Counted from the first letter of the stretch, positions 8,235-16,457 are shown. The stretch: 64,000 nt of DNA from Conyzicola nivalis (GCF_014639655.1 NZ_BMGB01000001.1:2186882-2250881); one strand, 5' to 3'. Program-made: numbers and translations. The notes: generated from the letters alone by a model not told the origin.

Positions 8235-8954
8235 ATGGCGACCCGCTCCGTTCCCGTCGATCCGGCGAGACGGGCCGTCATCAGGCAGGGGCTCTCGGTC
8301 GCCATCGCGACCGGCCTGTACGGCATCAGTTTCGGAGCGTTGGCCGTGGCGAGCGGACTGACGATCTGGCAGACGAGCGTCACCTCGCTCCTGCTGTTCA
8401 GCGGCGGCTCGCAGTTCGCACTCATCGGGGTGCTCGGCGGAGGCGGCGGGGTCGGCGCCGCTATCGCCGCGTCGTCGCTGCTCGGCGTGCGCAACACCCT
8501 CTACGGCCTCCAGCTCACGCCGACGATGGCGCCGCGCGGCCTGTGGCGGATCCCTGTCGCCCAACTAACCATCGACGAATCGACGGCCGTTTCGATCGCC
8601 CAGGACACGCTGCCCAACCGGCGCCTAGGCTTCTGGGTCACCGGCATCGGCATCTACGCGGGATGGAACGTAATGACCCTGGTCGGCGCGCTCGTCGGCG
8701 ACGCGATCGGGGACCCGAAGCAGTATGGGTTGGATGCCGCGGCTTCTGCCGCCTTCATCGCGTTGCTCTGGCCGCGCCTGAAATCCCGCCAGCCCGTCGC
8801 GGTGGCGATCGCCGCGGCCGTGGTCGCCGCCGTGCTGGTGCCCGTGGTCCCCGTCGGCATCCCGGTGATCGCGGCCGCGGCCGTCGCGGTAGTGGTCGGG
8901 TTGTTCACCCGGCGTCGCACGCCGGACCCGCATACCGATGGAGCGGCACTGTGA
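8235..8954 (+). CDS. azlC: AzlC-family branched-chain amino acid exporter, large subunit
   Basis: A 239-residue multi-pass inner-membrane protein. AzlC signatures are GISFGALAVASGLTIWQTS, LLLFSGGSQFALIGVLG and LLGVRNTLYGLQL, followed by DESTAVSIAQ. With AzlD it forms an exporter for branched-chain or related amino acids. It overlaps azlD by 4 bp (GTGA). A -10-like TACTTT ends 6 nt before the ATG, consistent with a leaderless mRNA. Confidence 0.93.
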   Translation: MATRSVPVDPARRAVIRQGLSVAIATGLYGISFGALAVASGLTIWQTSVTSLLLFSGGSQFALIGVLGGGGGVGAAIAASSLLGVRNTLYGLQLTPTMAPRGLWRIPVAQLTIDESTAVSIAQDTLPNRRLGFWVTGIGIYAGWNVMTLVGALVGDAIGDPKQYGLDAAASAAFIALLWPRLKSRQPVAVAIAAAVVAAVLVPVVPVGIPVIAAAAVAVVVGLFTRRRTPDPHTDGAAL

Positions 8955-9265
8955 CCGTCTGGATCGCCATCATCGGCGCCTCGCTCATCGCTTTCGCCCT
9001 CAAGTTCGCCGGGTACACGGTGCCACCGAGCTTTCTCGAGAAGCCCCGCGTCTCGCGGGTCACCGCCCTGCTGCCCGCCGCACTCCTCGCCGCCCTCGTG
9101 GTGATGCAGACGTTCACGACCGGCGAAGCCTTGGTGCTCGACGCCCGGGCCGCCGGCCTGATCGCGGCGATCGTCGCCCTGCTGTTGCGCGCCCCGTTCA
9201 TCGTGGTGGTCATTGCGGCGGCGGCCACCGCGGCGCTACTGCGGGCGTTTTTGGGCTGGGCTTAG
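8951..9265 (+). CDS. azlD: AzlD-domain protein, small subunit of amino acid exporter
   Basis: A 104-residue protein with about four membrane segments and the AzlD pattern (ALKFAGYTVPPSFLEKPRV, LLPAALLAALVV, AGLIAAIVALLLRAPFIVVV). The GTG start overlaps the azlC stop, so the two subunits are translationally coupled and likely made in matched amounts. Confidence 0.92.
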   Translation: MTVWIAIIGASLIAFALKFAGYTVPPSFLEKPRVSRVTALLPAALLAALVVMQTFTTGEALVLDARAAGLIAAIVALLLRAPFIVVVIAAAATAALLRAFLGWA

Positions 9266-9274
9266 GCTCGGGGC

Positions 9275-9871
9275 ATGATCATCGAACACCGCGGCAGGCG
9301 GCCCGTCGTGCACGAGTCGGCGTACGTCTCCCCCGCCGCGGTACTCAGCGGCGACGTGTCGGTCGGAGCCGGTTCCCGCGTGCTGCACGGCGCGGTGCTC
9401 ACCGCCGAAGACGGACCGGTGCGCATCGGCGAGAACGTGGTCGTGATGGAGAACGCCGTGGTGCGCGGCCGCGCCGGCCATCCCACGACCATCGGCGACG
9501 CCGTGATGGTCGGGCCGCACGCCCACGTCAACGGATCGACCGTGGGGGACAACTGTTTCGTGGCGACGGGCGCCTCTCTCTTTCCCGGCTCGACGCTCGA
9601 AGCCGGTGCGGAGGTGCGCATCAACGGCGTCGTGCAGGTGAACACGCGCCTCTCCGTCGGCGCAGTCGTGCCCATCGGGTGGGTCGCCGTCGGTGATCCC
9701 GCCCAGCTGTTCCCGCCCGACCGCCACGACGAAATCTGGGCGGTGCAGCGCGCGCTCGGCTTCGCGGTGACCGTCTACGGGGTGGGCGCCGACGCGACCA
9801 TGGACGACATCATGCGCGGGCAGTCGCGGTTCTACGGCGCCCACCGTGACGACACCGTCGTAGACGGTTAG
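9275..9871 (+). CDS. gamma-carbonic anhydrase-like hexapeptide-repeat protein
   Basis: A 198-residue left-handed beta-helix protein. Hexapeptide repeats run from about 15 to 140 (VSPAAVLSGDVSVGAGSRVL, IGENVVVMENAVVRG, IGDAVMVGPHAHVNG). Candidate zinc histidines occur in the repeats (VGPHAHV), but the full set of three expected for an active carbonic anhydrase was not verified. It could equally be a transferase-like or non-catalytic member. It lies 9 bp after azlD and probably belongs to the same transcript; it overlaps the convergent gene by 4 bp. Confidence 0.85.
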   Translation: MIIEHRGRRPVVHESAYVSPAAVLSGDVSVGAGSRVLHGAVLTAEDGPVRIGENVVVMENAVVRGRAGHPTTIGDAVMVGPHAHVNGSTVGDNCFVATGASLFPGSTLEAGAEVRINGVVQVNTRLSVGAVVPIGWVAVGDPAQLFPPDRHDEIWAVQRALGFAVTVYGVGADATMDDIMRGQSRFYGAHRDDTVVDG

Positions 9872-10233
9872 TCGACGGTGCGGTCCCGCCGCTCACCGAT
9901 CTCGGCTTCGAGACGGTCGATGCGGGCCTGCTTTTCGTGAAACTCGATTTCGGCCTCGAGGTCGGCGAGTTCCTGCTCGGTCGTTCTGAACTCGCGCTCG
10001 GTGGGCTTCGGTTCGTGCCGGCGGGGATCGCCGAAACTGACGTACTCGCGCTGCGGCGTGTAGTCGTGGCCGGCGACGAACCAGACGATGCTGCCGATCA
10101 GAGGCAGGAAGACGACCAGGAGGATCCAGACCATCTTGGGCAGATGTTTCACCTCGCCCTCTGGTCGGGTGATGATGTCGACGAGCGCGCCGACGACCAG
10201 CGCGAGGACCAGAAGAGGAAGTACCAAGGACAT
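9868..10233 (-). CDS. PLD nuclease N-terminal (PLDc_N) domain membrane protein
   Basis: A 121-residue protein. Two membrane segments fill residues 1-65 (MSLVLPLLVLALVVGALVDI, then MVWILLVVFLPLIGSIVWFVAG), matching the short PLDc_N domain. The soluble C-terminal tail is charged and predicted helical/coiled-coil (TTEQELADLEAEIEFHEKQ). Function is unknown; relatives are small actinobacterial membrane proteins. The ATG at 10233 puts the first hydrophobic stretch at the very N-terminus. Confidence 0.85.
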   Translation of the reverse strand: MSLVLPLLVLALVVGALVDIITRPEGEVKHLPKMVWILLVVFLPLIGSIVWFVAGHDYTPQREYVSFGDPRRHEPKPTEREFRTTEQELADLEAEIEFHEKQARIDRLEAEIGERRDRTVD

Positions 10234-10284
10234 GAGGCATAGTCTAATCAGCGGGTGACCGCCGAGCATAGATAACATTGCACG

Positions 10285-10686
10285 GTGAGCGGCGAAGACA
10301 TCCTCGGCCTGGTTCTGGAGACCCTGATCCTGCTCGGCTTGGTGTCCGCCGCCGTGTGTCTCGTGATCTGGCTGTTGATGCGTGCCGCCAGCAGTGCGAT
10401 GCTCGAAACCACCGCGATCATCCTCCCGGCCGACGAACTGGCCAGCGCGCGCTGGATGGCCGACGACGGACGCCTCTACTCGCGCGAACTCGCCCACCAC
10501 GAGCACGACGAGGTGGGCACGCTCGAGAGCGTGACGGTCTACTACAGCCGACGCTCGCCCGAGACGATCAGGTTTGCCCGGCACAGCGAAGCGGAACGGG
10601 CGGTTTTCGTGCTGTTCGCCATCACCGCCGGCATCGGCATAGCGAGCTTCGTGGCATCCATGATCCTGCTGGTCGTCGAGGGCTGA
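10285..10686 (+). CDS. hypothetical membrane protein
   Basis: A 133-residue protein with a membrane helix at about 8-30 and another at about 108-130, with a roughly 75-residue soluble loop between them. No family recognised. The GTG start lies 7 nt after a -10-like TAACAT (10273-10278), suggesting a leaderless transcript. It is divergent from the PLDc_N gene and convergent with the next gene. Confidence 0.7.
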   Translation: MSGEDILGLVLETLILLGLVSAAVCLVIWLLMRAASSAMLETTAIILPADELASARWMADDGRLYSRELAHHEHDEVGTLESVTVYYSRRSPETIRFARHSEAERAVFVLFAITAGIGIASFVASMILLVVEG

Positions 10687-10696
10687 TCCGCTCGTC

Positions 10697-11263
10697 TCAG
10701 CTCTCGACAGTGACGAGCAGTACGGGCGCGGAATGCTCGCCCCACGTCCCGGTGAGCACCGCGCCGTCGCCCACGGCACCCGGTTCGGGATAGCGGATCA
10801 CGGTCACGCTCTCGCGGCCTCCAGCACCGGTGCCACTGCCCTGCACGCGCGCCGTCGGTTCGCGGGTGACCATCTCGCCGTCGATCTCGACCTTCAGCTC
10901 GGCCTCGTGGCCGCCGGTGCGGACCGCGTGCGTCACCGCCGCGAGGTAGACCGGGTCGCCGAGACCGTCGTAGACCCAGCGCGACCCGAGCACCGAGTGC
11001 TGCATCGTCCCGATGAGCCACTGCTCCGCCCCTTCGAGTGGCGCGCCGCGATAGGTGACCGGCACCTGCATCACGGCGCCATCCGGACCGGCGGCCAGGA
11101 TCGTCTCGATGCCCACCTCGCCGTCGGGGTCGTCGAACCGGTAGGCCGCGACAGGGGTCAACTCGGAGCCGGCGGCCCCGAGAAACCAGGGCTGGCCGGG
11201 CAGCCAGTCGCGTACCAGTTCCAGCTTGGACGGGGTGAGGGTCGCCTGATGAAGGAGTGCCAT
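10697..11263 (-). CDS. maltokinase N-terminal cap-like domain protein
   Basis: A 188-residue protein that opens with MALLHQATLTPSKLELVRDW and contains WFLGAAGSELTPVAAYRFDD and VYLAAVTHAVRTGG, matching the stand-alone 'CG50'/maltokinase N-cap-like family of actinobacteria. In true maltokinases this domain precedes a kinase; here the kinase is absent, so no phosphotransfer is expected. It may bind trehalose/maltose-pathway proteins, but its role is unknown. No neighbouring glycogen or trehalose genes are seen. Confidence 0.8.
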   Translation of the reverse strand: MALLHQATLTPSKLELVRDWLPGQPWFLGAAGSELTPVAAYRFDDPDGEVGIETILAAGPDGAVMQVPVTYRGAPLEGAEQWLIGTMQHSVLGSRWVYDGLGDPVYLAAVTHAVRTGGHEAELKVEIDGEMVTREPTARVQGSGTGAGGRESVTVIRYPEPGAVGDGAVLTGTWGEHSAPVLLVTVES

Positions 11264-11299
11264 GCACTCACCATAGGCCGCGCGAAACGCCGTTCCCAG

Positions 11300-11923
11300 T
11301 CAGCCGACAGCGAAGAGGCCGTCGAGCTGGTGGTCGATCAGTGCGATGGCTGCCTCGGCTGTGATCTGCCCGAGCAACATCTGGCCCTGGAGCCCCTCGG
11401 CGGAGGCGACGAGCACGGCCGCATCGAGGTCGGGGCGCGGCAGGTCGGAGATCTCGCCGGCCGCATGGGCGCCGACCAGCAACTGTTCGACGAGGTCCTT
11501 CACGCCGTCTCCCCCGCCGGAAGCGAGCTCCCGCATCTCGGCATCGGTGAGGAACCGCACGAAGTAGACGGCGTACATCAGGTGGAGCGCACGCCGCTCG
11601 TCGTCGAGAGGCAGCAGCTCGAGTAAAACGGCCCGAACGGTCTCGCGCAGGGACAGGTCGGACCCGAGCGCCTCGACGCGTTCGCGCGCGCGGAGCTGTG
11701 CATCCTCGTTCAGCAGTTGCAGCGAGCCGAGGAGCAGCCCGTGCCGGGTACCGAAGTAGTGCTGCAGCAGGCGGGCCGAGACTCCCGCTTCTTGGGCGAC
11801 CTGGCGGAGAGTCACGTCCTCGAGCCCGCCCCGTGCGGCCAGCCGCCAGACCGCCTCGGCAATCTGGCGCCGGCGCTGCCGGTGAGTCACCTCGCGCGGC
11901 AGCCGCGCCTCTTCGTTCGCCAT
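11300..11923 (-). CDS. TetR-family transcriptional regulator
   Basis: A 207-residue repressor. The N-terminal helix-turn-helix at about 15-60 (RRRQIAEAVWRLAARGGLEDVTLRQVAQEAG, then VSARLLQHYFGTR) is textbook TetR; the remainder is the helical ligand/dimer domain. It lies 48 bp downstream of a small membrane-protein gene on the same strand and is probably its operon partner. Two palindromes upstream of that gene are its likely binding sites. Confidence 0.92.
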   Translation of the reverse strand: MANEEARLPREVTHRQRRRQIAEAVWRLAARGGLEDVTLRQVAQEAGVSARLLQHYFGTRHGLLLGSLQLLNEDAQLRARERVEALGSDLSLRETVRAVLLELLPLDDERRALHLMYAVYFVRFLTDAEMRELASGGGDGVKDLVEQLLVGAHAAGEISDLPRPDLDAAVLVASAEGLQGQMLLGQITAEAAIALIDHQLDGLFAVG

Positions 11924-11971
11924 TCTCAGCCCCGTGTTCCGGCTGTCAGCAGAGGCCGGATCGGAACGAGA

Positions 11972-12181
11972 TCAACTTCTATCAACGATGCCTTTGGAAT
12001 TGCGGGCGGCCAGAAGAACGCCCAGACAGACCAGAAGTATATAAGCGCCCAATTGCACGGCGAAGCCGCCGGGCACCCACGACAACAGCCCGGTATCGGC
12101 GTGGTCGGCGACCAGTCGGATGGCGCCCTGGGCCGAAACGACGAGTAGTGCGATCCCGAGGATCAAGAGAAAAACGCGCAC
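11972..12181 (-). CDS. small two-helix membrane protein
   Basis: A 69-residue protein with membrane segments at about 2-22 and 42-60. It starts at a GTG preceded by GAAGGGAG. Family not recognised. It is the first gene of a likely operon with the TetR regulator and lies directly behind the TGGTGC-N4-GYACCA operator pair. Confidence 0.72.
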   Translation of the reverse strand: MRVFLLILGIALLVVSAQGAIRLVADHADTGLLSWVPGGFAVQLGAYILLVCLGVLLAARNSKGIVDRS

Positions 12182-12200
12182 CCTGTACTCCCTTCTCGAT

Positions 12201-12241
12201 TGTGGTGCAATTGCACCACATTTGATGGTGCGACTGTACCA
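12201..12241 (-). promoter_or_regulatory. tandem operator pair upstream of the small membrane protein/TetR operon
   Basis: A perfect 20-bp palindrome TGTGGTGCAATTGCACCACA occupies 12201-12220. A second site TGGTGCGACTGTACCA is at 12226-12241. Both read TGGTGC-N4-GYACCA and their centres are 23 bp apart, about two helical turns. On the minus strand a TACAGT hexamer (12237-12232) overlaps the second site. The downstream TetR protein is the natural candidate to bind here. Confidence 0.75.
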
Positions 12242-12250
12242 TTAAGACTG

Positions 12251-13852
12251 CTATTCCAGAACGGTCAGCCCGCCGTCCGCGTCGAGCGCGAGCGTCGTCG
12301 TCACGTCGAGCCGTCCGAGGAAGGCATCGTCGTGGCTCACCACCAGAACGGCCCCGCGGTACACGCGCAGCGCGTCCACGAGCTGGTCGACGCTCTGCAG
12401 GTCGAGGTTGTTGGTCGGTTCGTCGAGCACGAGCAGTTGTGGCGGCGGGTCGGCGAGCAGCAGACGGGCGAGCGAGACGCGAAAACGTTCACCGCCCGAG
12501 AGCGTTCCGACGGCCCGTTCGACCGTCGCCCCGCGCAGCAGGAACCGGGCCAGCCGATTGCGCACCTCCGCGGGCGGTACCGACGGTGCCGCGGCGAGCA
12601 CGGTACCGAGGATTGTCGCCCGGTCGTCGAGGCCGTCGAGGCGCTGCGGCAGGTAGCCGACCCGCCCGGTGTGCAGCGCTCCCCCAGCCCGTCCCGCCTG
12701 AGTGGCGCGACGGTAGACCAGCGTCTCTAGCAGCGTCGTCTTGCCCACCCCGTTCGGACCCACGAGGGCGATGCGTTCCGGACCCTGCACCACGAACGCC
12801 CCTCCCGTTCCGCGCAGTTCGGCGATGCGTCGCCCGTTCGGCACATCAGGGTCGGGCAGATCCACCCTGATGCGCGCGTCGTCGCGCACGCGCGCATCCG
12901 CGGCATCGAGCGCGGCTTGGGCCGATCGCACCCGGTCGTCGGCCTGGGTGCGCAGCTTTCCGGCCGAGACCTGGGCGTTCGACGCCTTCTGGTTCATCAC
13001 GATTTTGGCGGCGGTGCGGTTCTCCCTCGCCGTCTGCGCGGTTCGTGCCCGGTGCGCGAGCTTCGTCTGAGCCTCGACGCGCTGACGCTTCTCGGTTTTC
13101 ACCACCTGCTGCGCGGTGCGCGCGTGCTGGATGGCGGCGGCCTGCTGCACGTCGAGCCGTTCGCGCCACTCGCTGTACGCGCCGCCGAAGACGGTGAGCC
13201 GTCGCGAGTGCAGTTCGGCCGTGTCATCCATCAGATCGAGCAGGGCGGTGTCGTGACTGACGACCAGGAGGGTTCCCGGCCAGGAGCGCACGAGGTCGTA
13301 CAGCTTCGCGCGGGCGTCGCGGTCGAGATTGTTGGTCGGTTCGTCGAGCAGCGCGATCGGTGCCCGCCGCAACCGCAGGCCGGCGATCGCCGCCAGAACG
13401 GCCTCGCCGCCGGAGATGTCGCCGACGGGCCGCGAGAGGTCGGCCGAACTCAGGCCGATGCCCCGCAGGGCCTCGTCGGCGCGGGTCTCGACGTCCCAGT
13501 CGTCACCGAGCGTGTCGAAGTGCGCGGTGGCGACGTCGCCGGCCTCGATCGCCCGCAAGGCGGCCACCTTCGGCGCGATTCCGAGCAGATCGGCGACGGT
13601 GGCACCGACGGCGAGGGTGAGCGTTTGCGGCAGGTAGTCGACGTCGCCGGTCACAACGACCTGGCCGGTCGTCGGCTGCATCACGCCGGCCACGAGCCGC
13701 AGCAGCGTGGACTTGCCCGAGCCGTTGGCGCCGACGAGTCCGGTGCGGCCTGCGCCGAGGCTGGCGTTGATTCCGCTCAGCGCGGTGGACCCGTCAGGCC
13801 AGTCGAGGCCGACGTCGGTCAGGGTGATAGAAGAGTTTCTTGGCGTAGACAT
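12251..13852 (-). CDS. ABC-F family ATP-binding protein
   Basis: A 533-residue protein with two ATP-binding domains and no membrane segment, the ABC-F arrangement. Domain 1 carries GANGSGKST (about 40-48), SGGEAVLA and LLDEPTNNLD. A charged linker of about 80 residues, rich in Arg/Lys/Ala, joins it to domain 2 with GPNGVGKTT, LSGGERFRVSLARLLL and VLDEPTNNLD. Family members act on the ribosome, either as translation factors or by displacing antibiotics. Which applies here is undetermined, but the structured leader with a short upstream frame favours inducible ribosome protection. Confidence 0.93.
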   Translation of the reverse strand: MSTPRNSSITLTDVGLDWPDGSTALSGINASLGAGRTGLVGANGSGKSTLLRLVAGVMQPTTGQVVVTGDVDYLPQTLTLAVGATVADLLGIAPKVAALRAIEAGDVATAHFDTLGDDWDVETRADEALRGIGLSSADLSRPVGDISGGEAVLAAIAGLRLRRAPIALLDEPTNNLDRDARAKLYDLVRSWPGTLLVVSHDTALLDLMDDTAELHSRRLTVFGGAYSEWRERLDVQQAAAIQHARTAQQVVKTEKRQRVEAQTKLAHRARTAQTARENRTAAKIVMNQKASNAQVSAGKLRTQADDRVRSAQAALDAADARVRDDARIRVDLPDPDVPNGRRIAELRGTGGAFVVQGPERIALVGPNGVGKTTLLETLVYRRATQAGRAGGALHTGRVGYLPQRLDGLDDRATILGTVLAAAPSVPPAEVRNRLARFLLRGATVERAVGTLSGGERFRVSLARLLLADPPPQLLVLDEPTNNLDLQSVDQLVDALRVYRGAVLVVSHDDAFLGRLDVTTTLALDADGGLTVLE

Positions 13853-13856
13853 GCGT

Positions 13857-13891
13857 CTCCGGAGTTGTCAGATGGAGCACTGACATCGGAG
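13857..13891 (-). promoter_or_regulatory. hairpin that can occlude the ABC-F ribosome-binding site
   Basis: In the minus-strand leader CTCCG (13891-13887) pairs with CGGAG (13861-13857), and inside it TGTCAG (13885-13880 as CTGACA complement) pairs with its partner at 13871-13866. The 3' arm contains the GGAG Shine-Dalgarno of the ABC-F gene, 5 nt before its ATG. This is the shape expected for translational attenuation. Confidence 0.6.
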
Positions 13892-13910
13892 CCGCGATCG
13901 GCGATACGAG

Positions 13911-13949
13911 TCAGCGCGCGGACTGCGCGAAACCGTTGACGATCTTCAC
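13911..13949 (-). CDS. putative 12-residue upstream leader peptide of the ABC-F gene
   Basis: GTG at 13949 opens a frame encoding MKIVNGFAQSAR and stops at TGA (13913-13911), 58 nt before the ABC-F start. A TTAGGT hexamer ends 7 nt upstream of the GTG, so the frame would begin at the 5' end of a leaderless transcript. Drug-stalled ribosomes on such peptides commonly release a downstream ribosome-binding site. No translation evidence; inference from position. Confidence 0.4.
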   Translation of the reverse strand: MKIVNGFAQSAR

Positions 13950-14072
13950 CGGAGAAACCTAACGCTGGACGACAAGAACCAACAGAGTCTCGCAGACGTT
14001 CGGCCTCTGGTCTAGTGGCCGGCTGGTTCAAGGGACTTGACGGCCGGAGCCGACGAAGCGTAAACCCGGAGC

Positions 14073-14483
14073 ATGTCTCAGTCACCCACGCGCTCGCCGG
14101 CCTCGACCTACCCCTCGATCCCCGACGCGATCGCCGGAACCGTCGACGACGAGAGCGACTCCGCCGAACTGAGACGCATCCTCTTCTCGGGCACCGTGTG
14201 GTTCGCGGCCGCGGTCATCTCCGCCGGCATACCGCTCTCGGGGCTGCTCGCCGCCGGCTGGCGTCCCGCCGACCTTCCGCTTCCCGCCGACCTCGTCTGG
14301 TGGGGCGGCGCGGCGATCGCTCTCATCGGAGTCGCCGGTCTCGGGTGGGCGGGATGCCCCGTGCTCGCCTGGGACGCGGCGACCGCGCTCAAACAGAAGA
14401 GACTGTGCATCCGCGGCGGGATGGTCCTGTTCTTGCTCGGCACCGTGGCCGCCTCGGTGGCCGTGCTCGCGGTGCCCGCCTAG
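14073..14483 (+). CDS. hypothetical membrane protein
   Basis: A 136-residue protein with three predicted membrane segments (about 43-63, 75-95 and 113-135) behind a 35-residue polar N-terminus. Family not recognised. TAAACC ends 6 nt before the ATG, suggesting leaderless expression. It precedes the nucleosidase gene by about 50 bp on the same strand. Confidence 0.7.
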   Translation: MSQSPTRSPASTYPSIPDAIAGTVDDESDSAELRRILFSGTVWFAAAVISAGIPLSGLLAAGWRPADLPLPADLVWWGGAAIALIGVAGLGWAGCPVLAWDAATALKQKRLCIRGGMVLFLLGTVAASVAVLAVPA

Positions 14484-14532
14484 CGCCAGCTGGCGGCAGC
14501 ATCCGGCCGGGTGGGTGATGATGGAAGCACCC

Positions 14533-15297
14533 ATGAATATCGCACGCCCGTCAGATTCCCCCGAGGTGAGCGAGATCGCCGCCGTCGTCCTCGTCGCCAT
14601 GCCCGACGAGGAGGCCCCGTTCCTCGATCGCGCCACGACCGTCGGCGACCCGGTCACCGTCGGCCTGGCGGTCCACCGCTACGTCGAGATCGCGGGACGC
14701 ACCGTGCTGCTCGTGCGCACGGGCATCGGCCTCGTCAACGCGGCCGGCGGCGCCACCTCTGCCATCCTCGAGTCCGCGCCAGCTCACGGTGAGACCGGCG
14801 CGCTCGTGATCAGCGCCGGAACGGCCGGCGGTGTCGGCGAGTGGGTTCGAGTCGGCGACGTGGTGATCGGCACCGACTACATCAACATCGACGCGGACGC
14901 CCGGGCTTTCGGCTACGTCCTCGGCCAGGTACCGCGGATGCCCGCGTCGTACACCGCCAGCAGCGCCGCCATCGAGGCGTTTGCGCGAAGCGGCCACCTC
15001 GACGACCTCTCGCCATCCGGTGTGCACTTCGGACTCATCGCCTCGAGCTACTCGTTCGTCACGCCCGAGCGCGCTGTGTCGATCCGGGCCGCGCTGCCCG
15101 GAACGCTCGCCACCGACATGGAATCGGTCGCGATCGCCCAGACCTCGTACGTACACGGGCGCGAGTTCGTTTCGGTGCGCGCCGTGTCCGACCTGTGCGG
15201 ACCGGTCGCGCACACCGACTTTCTCACCGATGTGGATGACGCGGCGGAACGCTCTGCGAACGCGGTCGTCGCCCTGCTGAGCCAACTGCCCCGCTGA
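14533..15297 (+). CDS. mtnN: 5'-methylthioadenosine/S-adenosylhomocysteine nucleosidase family protein
   Basis: A 254-residue phosphorylase-fold nucleosidase that would cleave adenine from MTA/SAH. The family signatures are visible: VVLVAMPDEEAPFL at the N-terminus, VVISAGTAGG mid-protein, the TDMESVAIAQ helix whose Glu binds the ribose, and AVSDLCG carrying the catalytic Asp. The ATG at 14533 was chosen because TGGAAG sits 6 nt upstream; in-frame GTG/ATG codons at 14515-14521 would add six residues. The exact substrate (MTA, SAH or another adenosyl nucleoside) is not certain. Confidence 0.85.
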   Translation: MNIARPSDSPEVSEIAAVVLVAMPDEEAPFLDRATTVGDPVTVGLAVHRYVEIAGRTVLLVRTGIGLVNAAGGATSAILESAPAHGETGALVISAGTAGGVGEWVRVGDVVIGTDYINIDADARAFGYVLGQVPRMPASYTASSAAIEAFARSGHLDDLSPSGVHFGLIASSYSFVTPERAVSIRAALPGTLATDMESVAIAQTSYVHGREFVSVRAVSDLCGPVAHTDFLTDVDDAAERSANAVVALLSQLPR

Positions 15298-15365
15298 ACG
15301 AACTCTCAGGCTGAGCCCGAGAGCGCTGGCTAAAATTCGTTTCGCCACGATTCTTGGAGGATCCC

Positions 15366-15659
15366 ATGAAGTGTCCGAACGATTCAGCCACGCTCGTCAT
15401 GAGCGAACGCAGCGGCGTCGAAATCGACTACTGCCCCGAATGCCGGGGCGTGTGGCTCGACCGCGGTGAGCTCGACAAGATCATCGACCGCGCGGAGAGC
15501 GAGTTCACCAAGTCCGCCCCGGTCGCACCGACCGTGGCCCCGCGCGCGCCGCAGTACGGCGACCGCGACCGCGATCGCTACAACGACCGCGAGCGCGGCT
15601 ACGACAACGGCTACCGTCCGAAGAAGAAAGAGAACTGGCTTGGCGAGCTCTTCGGCTAG
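15366..15659 (+). CDS. zinc-ribbon (TFIIB-type) protein
   Basis: A 97-residue protein with an N-terminal zf-TFIIB ribbon: Cys at MKCPND and the pair in YCPECRGVWLDRGELDKII. The C-terminal half is an Arg/Asp/Tyr-rich low-complexity tail (YGDRDRDRYNDRERGYDNGY) ending in WLGELFG. Small proteins of this type are common and uncharacterised. The ATG at 15366 follows a strong TTGGAGG. TAAAAT at 15331-15336 is a plausible -10. Confidence 0.87.
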   Translation: MKCPNDSATLVMSERSGVEIDYCPECRGVWLDRGELDKIIDRAESEFTKSAPVAPTVAPRAPQYGDRDRDRYNDRERGYDNGYRPKKKENWLGELFG

Positions 15660-16405
15660 GCAGCGCTAGTCGCCACCCACTCCTCGTACGTGGTCTGGAA
15701 GACCGTCGCGTCGGCGCCGGGCACGAGCGTTCGCTCGTCGAGCACGGCGCCGAAGTAGGGCGCGCCGGGGTCGACGACGACCTCGCGGGTGTCCCCGCGA
15801 AGAGCGAGACCCGTGCGGACCAGTTCGTCGAGGCCGAACTGCGTCGGTCCGGCGATCTCGAGCGTGCCGTTCAGCGGTGCGCCGACGGCGGTGCGGGCGA
15901 CCGCGGTCGCCACGTCGTCCGCGGCGATCGGCTGGATGCGGGCGTGCGAGAGACGAACGATGTCGCCGTCGGTCGCTTCCTCGGCGATACTCATCACGAA
16001 CTCGAAGAACTGGGTGGCGTGAACGATCGAGTACGGCAGGCCGGACTGCTTGATCAGGTTCTCCTGCGCGACCTTGGCGCGGAAGTAGGCGCTCTCGGGC
16101 AGCCGGTCGGTGCCGACGACCGACAGCGCGACGTGGTGAGTCACGCCGGCGGCCTTCTCGGCGGCGAGCAGATTGGTCGTCGAGGTGGTGAAGAAGTCCA
16201 TAACTGCCCGCTCCTCGAACGACGGCGAGTTGGAGACGTCGATGACGACCTGGGCACCGGTGAGCACGTCGGCGAGACCCTCGCCGGTGAGGGTGTTCAC
16301 GCCGGAGTTCGGCGAAGCCGAAACCGCTGCGTGGCCGTGCTCCGTGAGCTTGGCGATGGTTTTCGAACCGACAAGTCCTGTGCCGCCGATAACTACGATC
16401 TTCAT
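15656..16405 (-). CDS. NmrA-like NAD(P)-binding oxidoreductase, ECF41-associated copy 1
   Basis: A 249-residue atypical SDR with the dinucleotide motif GGTGLVG at 7-13, VIDVSNS, ALSVVGTDRL and YFRAKVAQENLI containing the Tyr/Lys-like pair. It lacks the extended C-terminal domain of sugar epimerases and most resembles NmrA/'SDR family' proteins with unknown substrates. It is clearly paralogous to the protein at 17775-18557 (shared IVHATQFFEF and QPIAADDVA-type segments). Its own promoter at 16458-16484 matches that of the neighbouring ECF41 operon, so it is a likely target of that sigma factor. Its stop overlaps the convergent zinc-ribbon stop by 4 bp. Confidence 0.9.
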   Translation of the reverse strand: MKIVVIGGTGLVGSKTIAKLTEHGHAAVSASPNSGVNTLTGEGLADVLTGAQVVIDVSNSPSFEERAVMDFFTTSTTNLLAAEKAAGVTHHVALSVVGTDRLPESAYFRAKVAQENLIKQSGLPYSIVHATQFFEFVMSIAEEATDGDIVRLSHARIQPIAADDVATAVARTAVGAPLNGTLEIAGPTQFGLDELVRTGLALRGDTREVVVDPGAPYFGAVLDERTLVPGADATVFQTTYEEWVATSAA

Positions 16406-16457
16406 GATTGGCCTTCCGCTGATGTACCGAGCGGGGCCGCCCGGGTTCACCAGCTAA

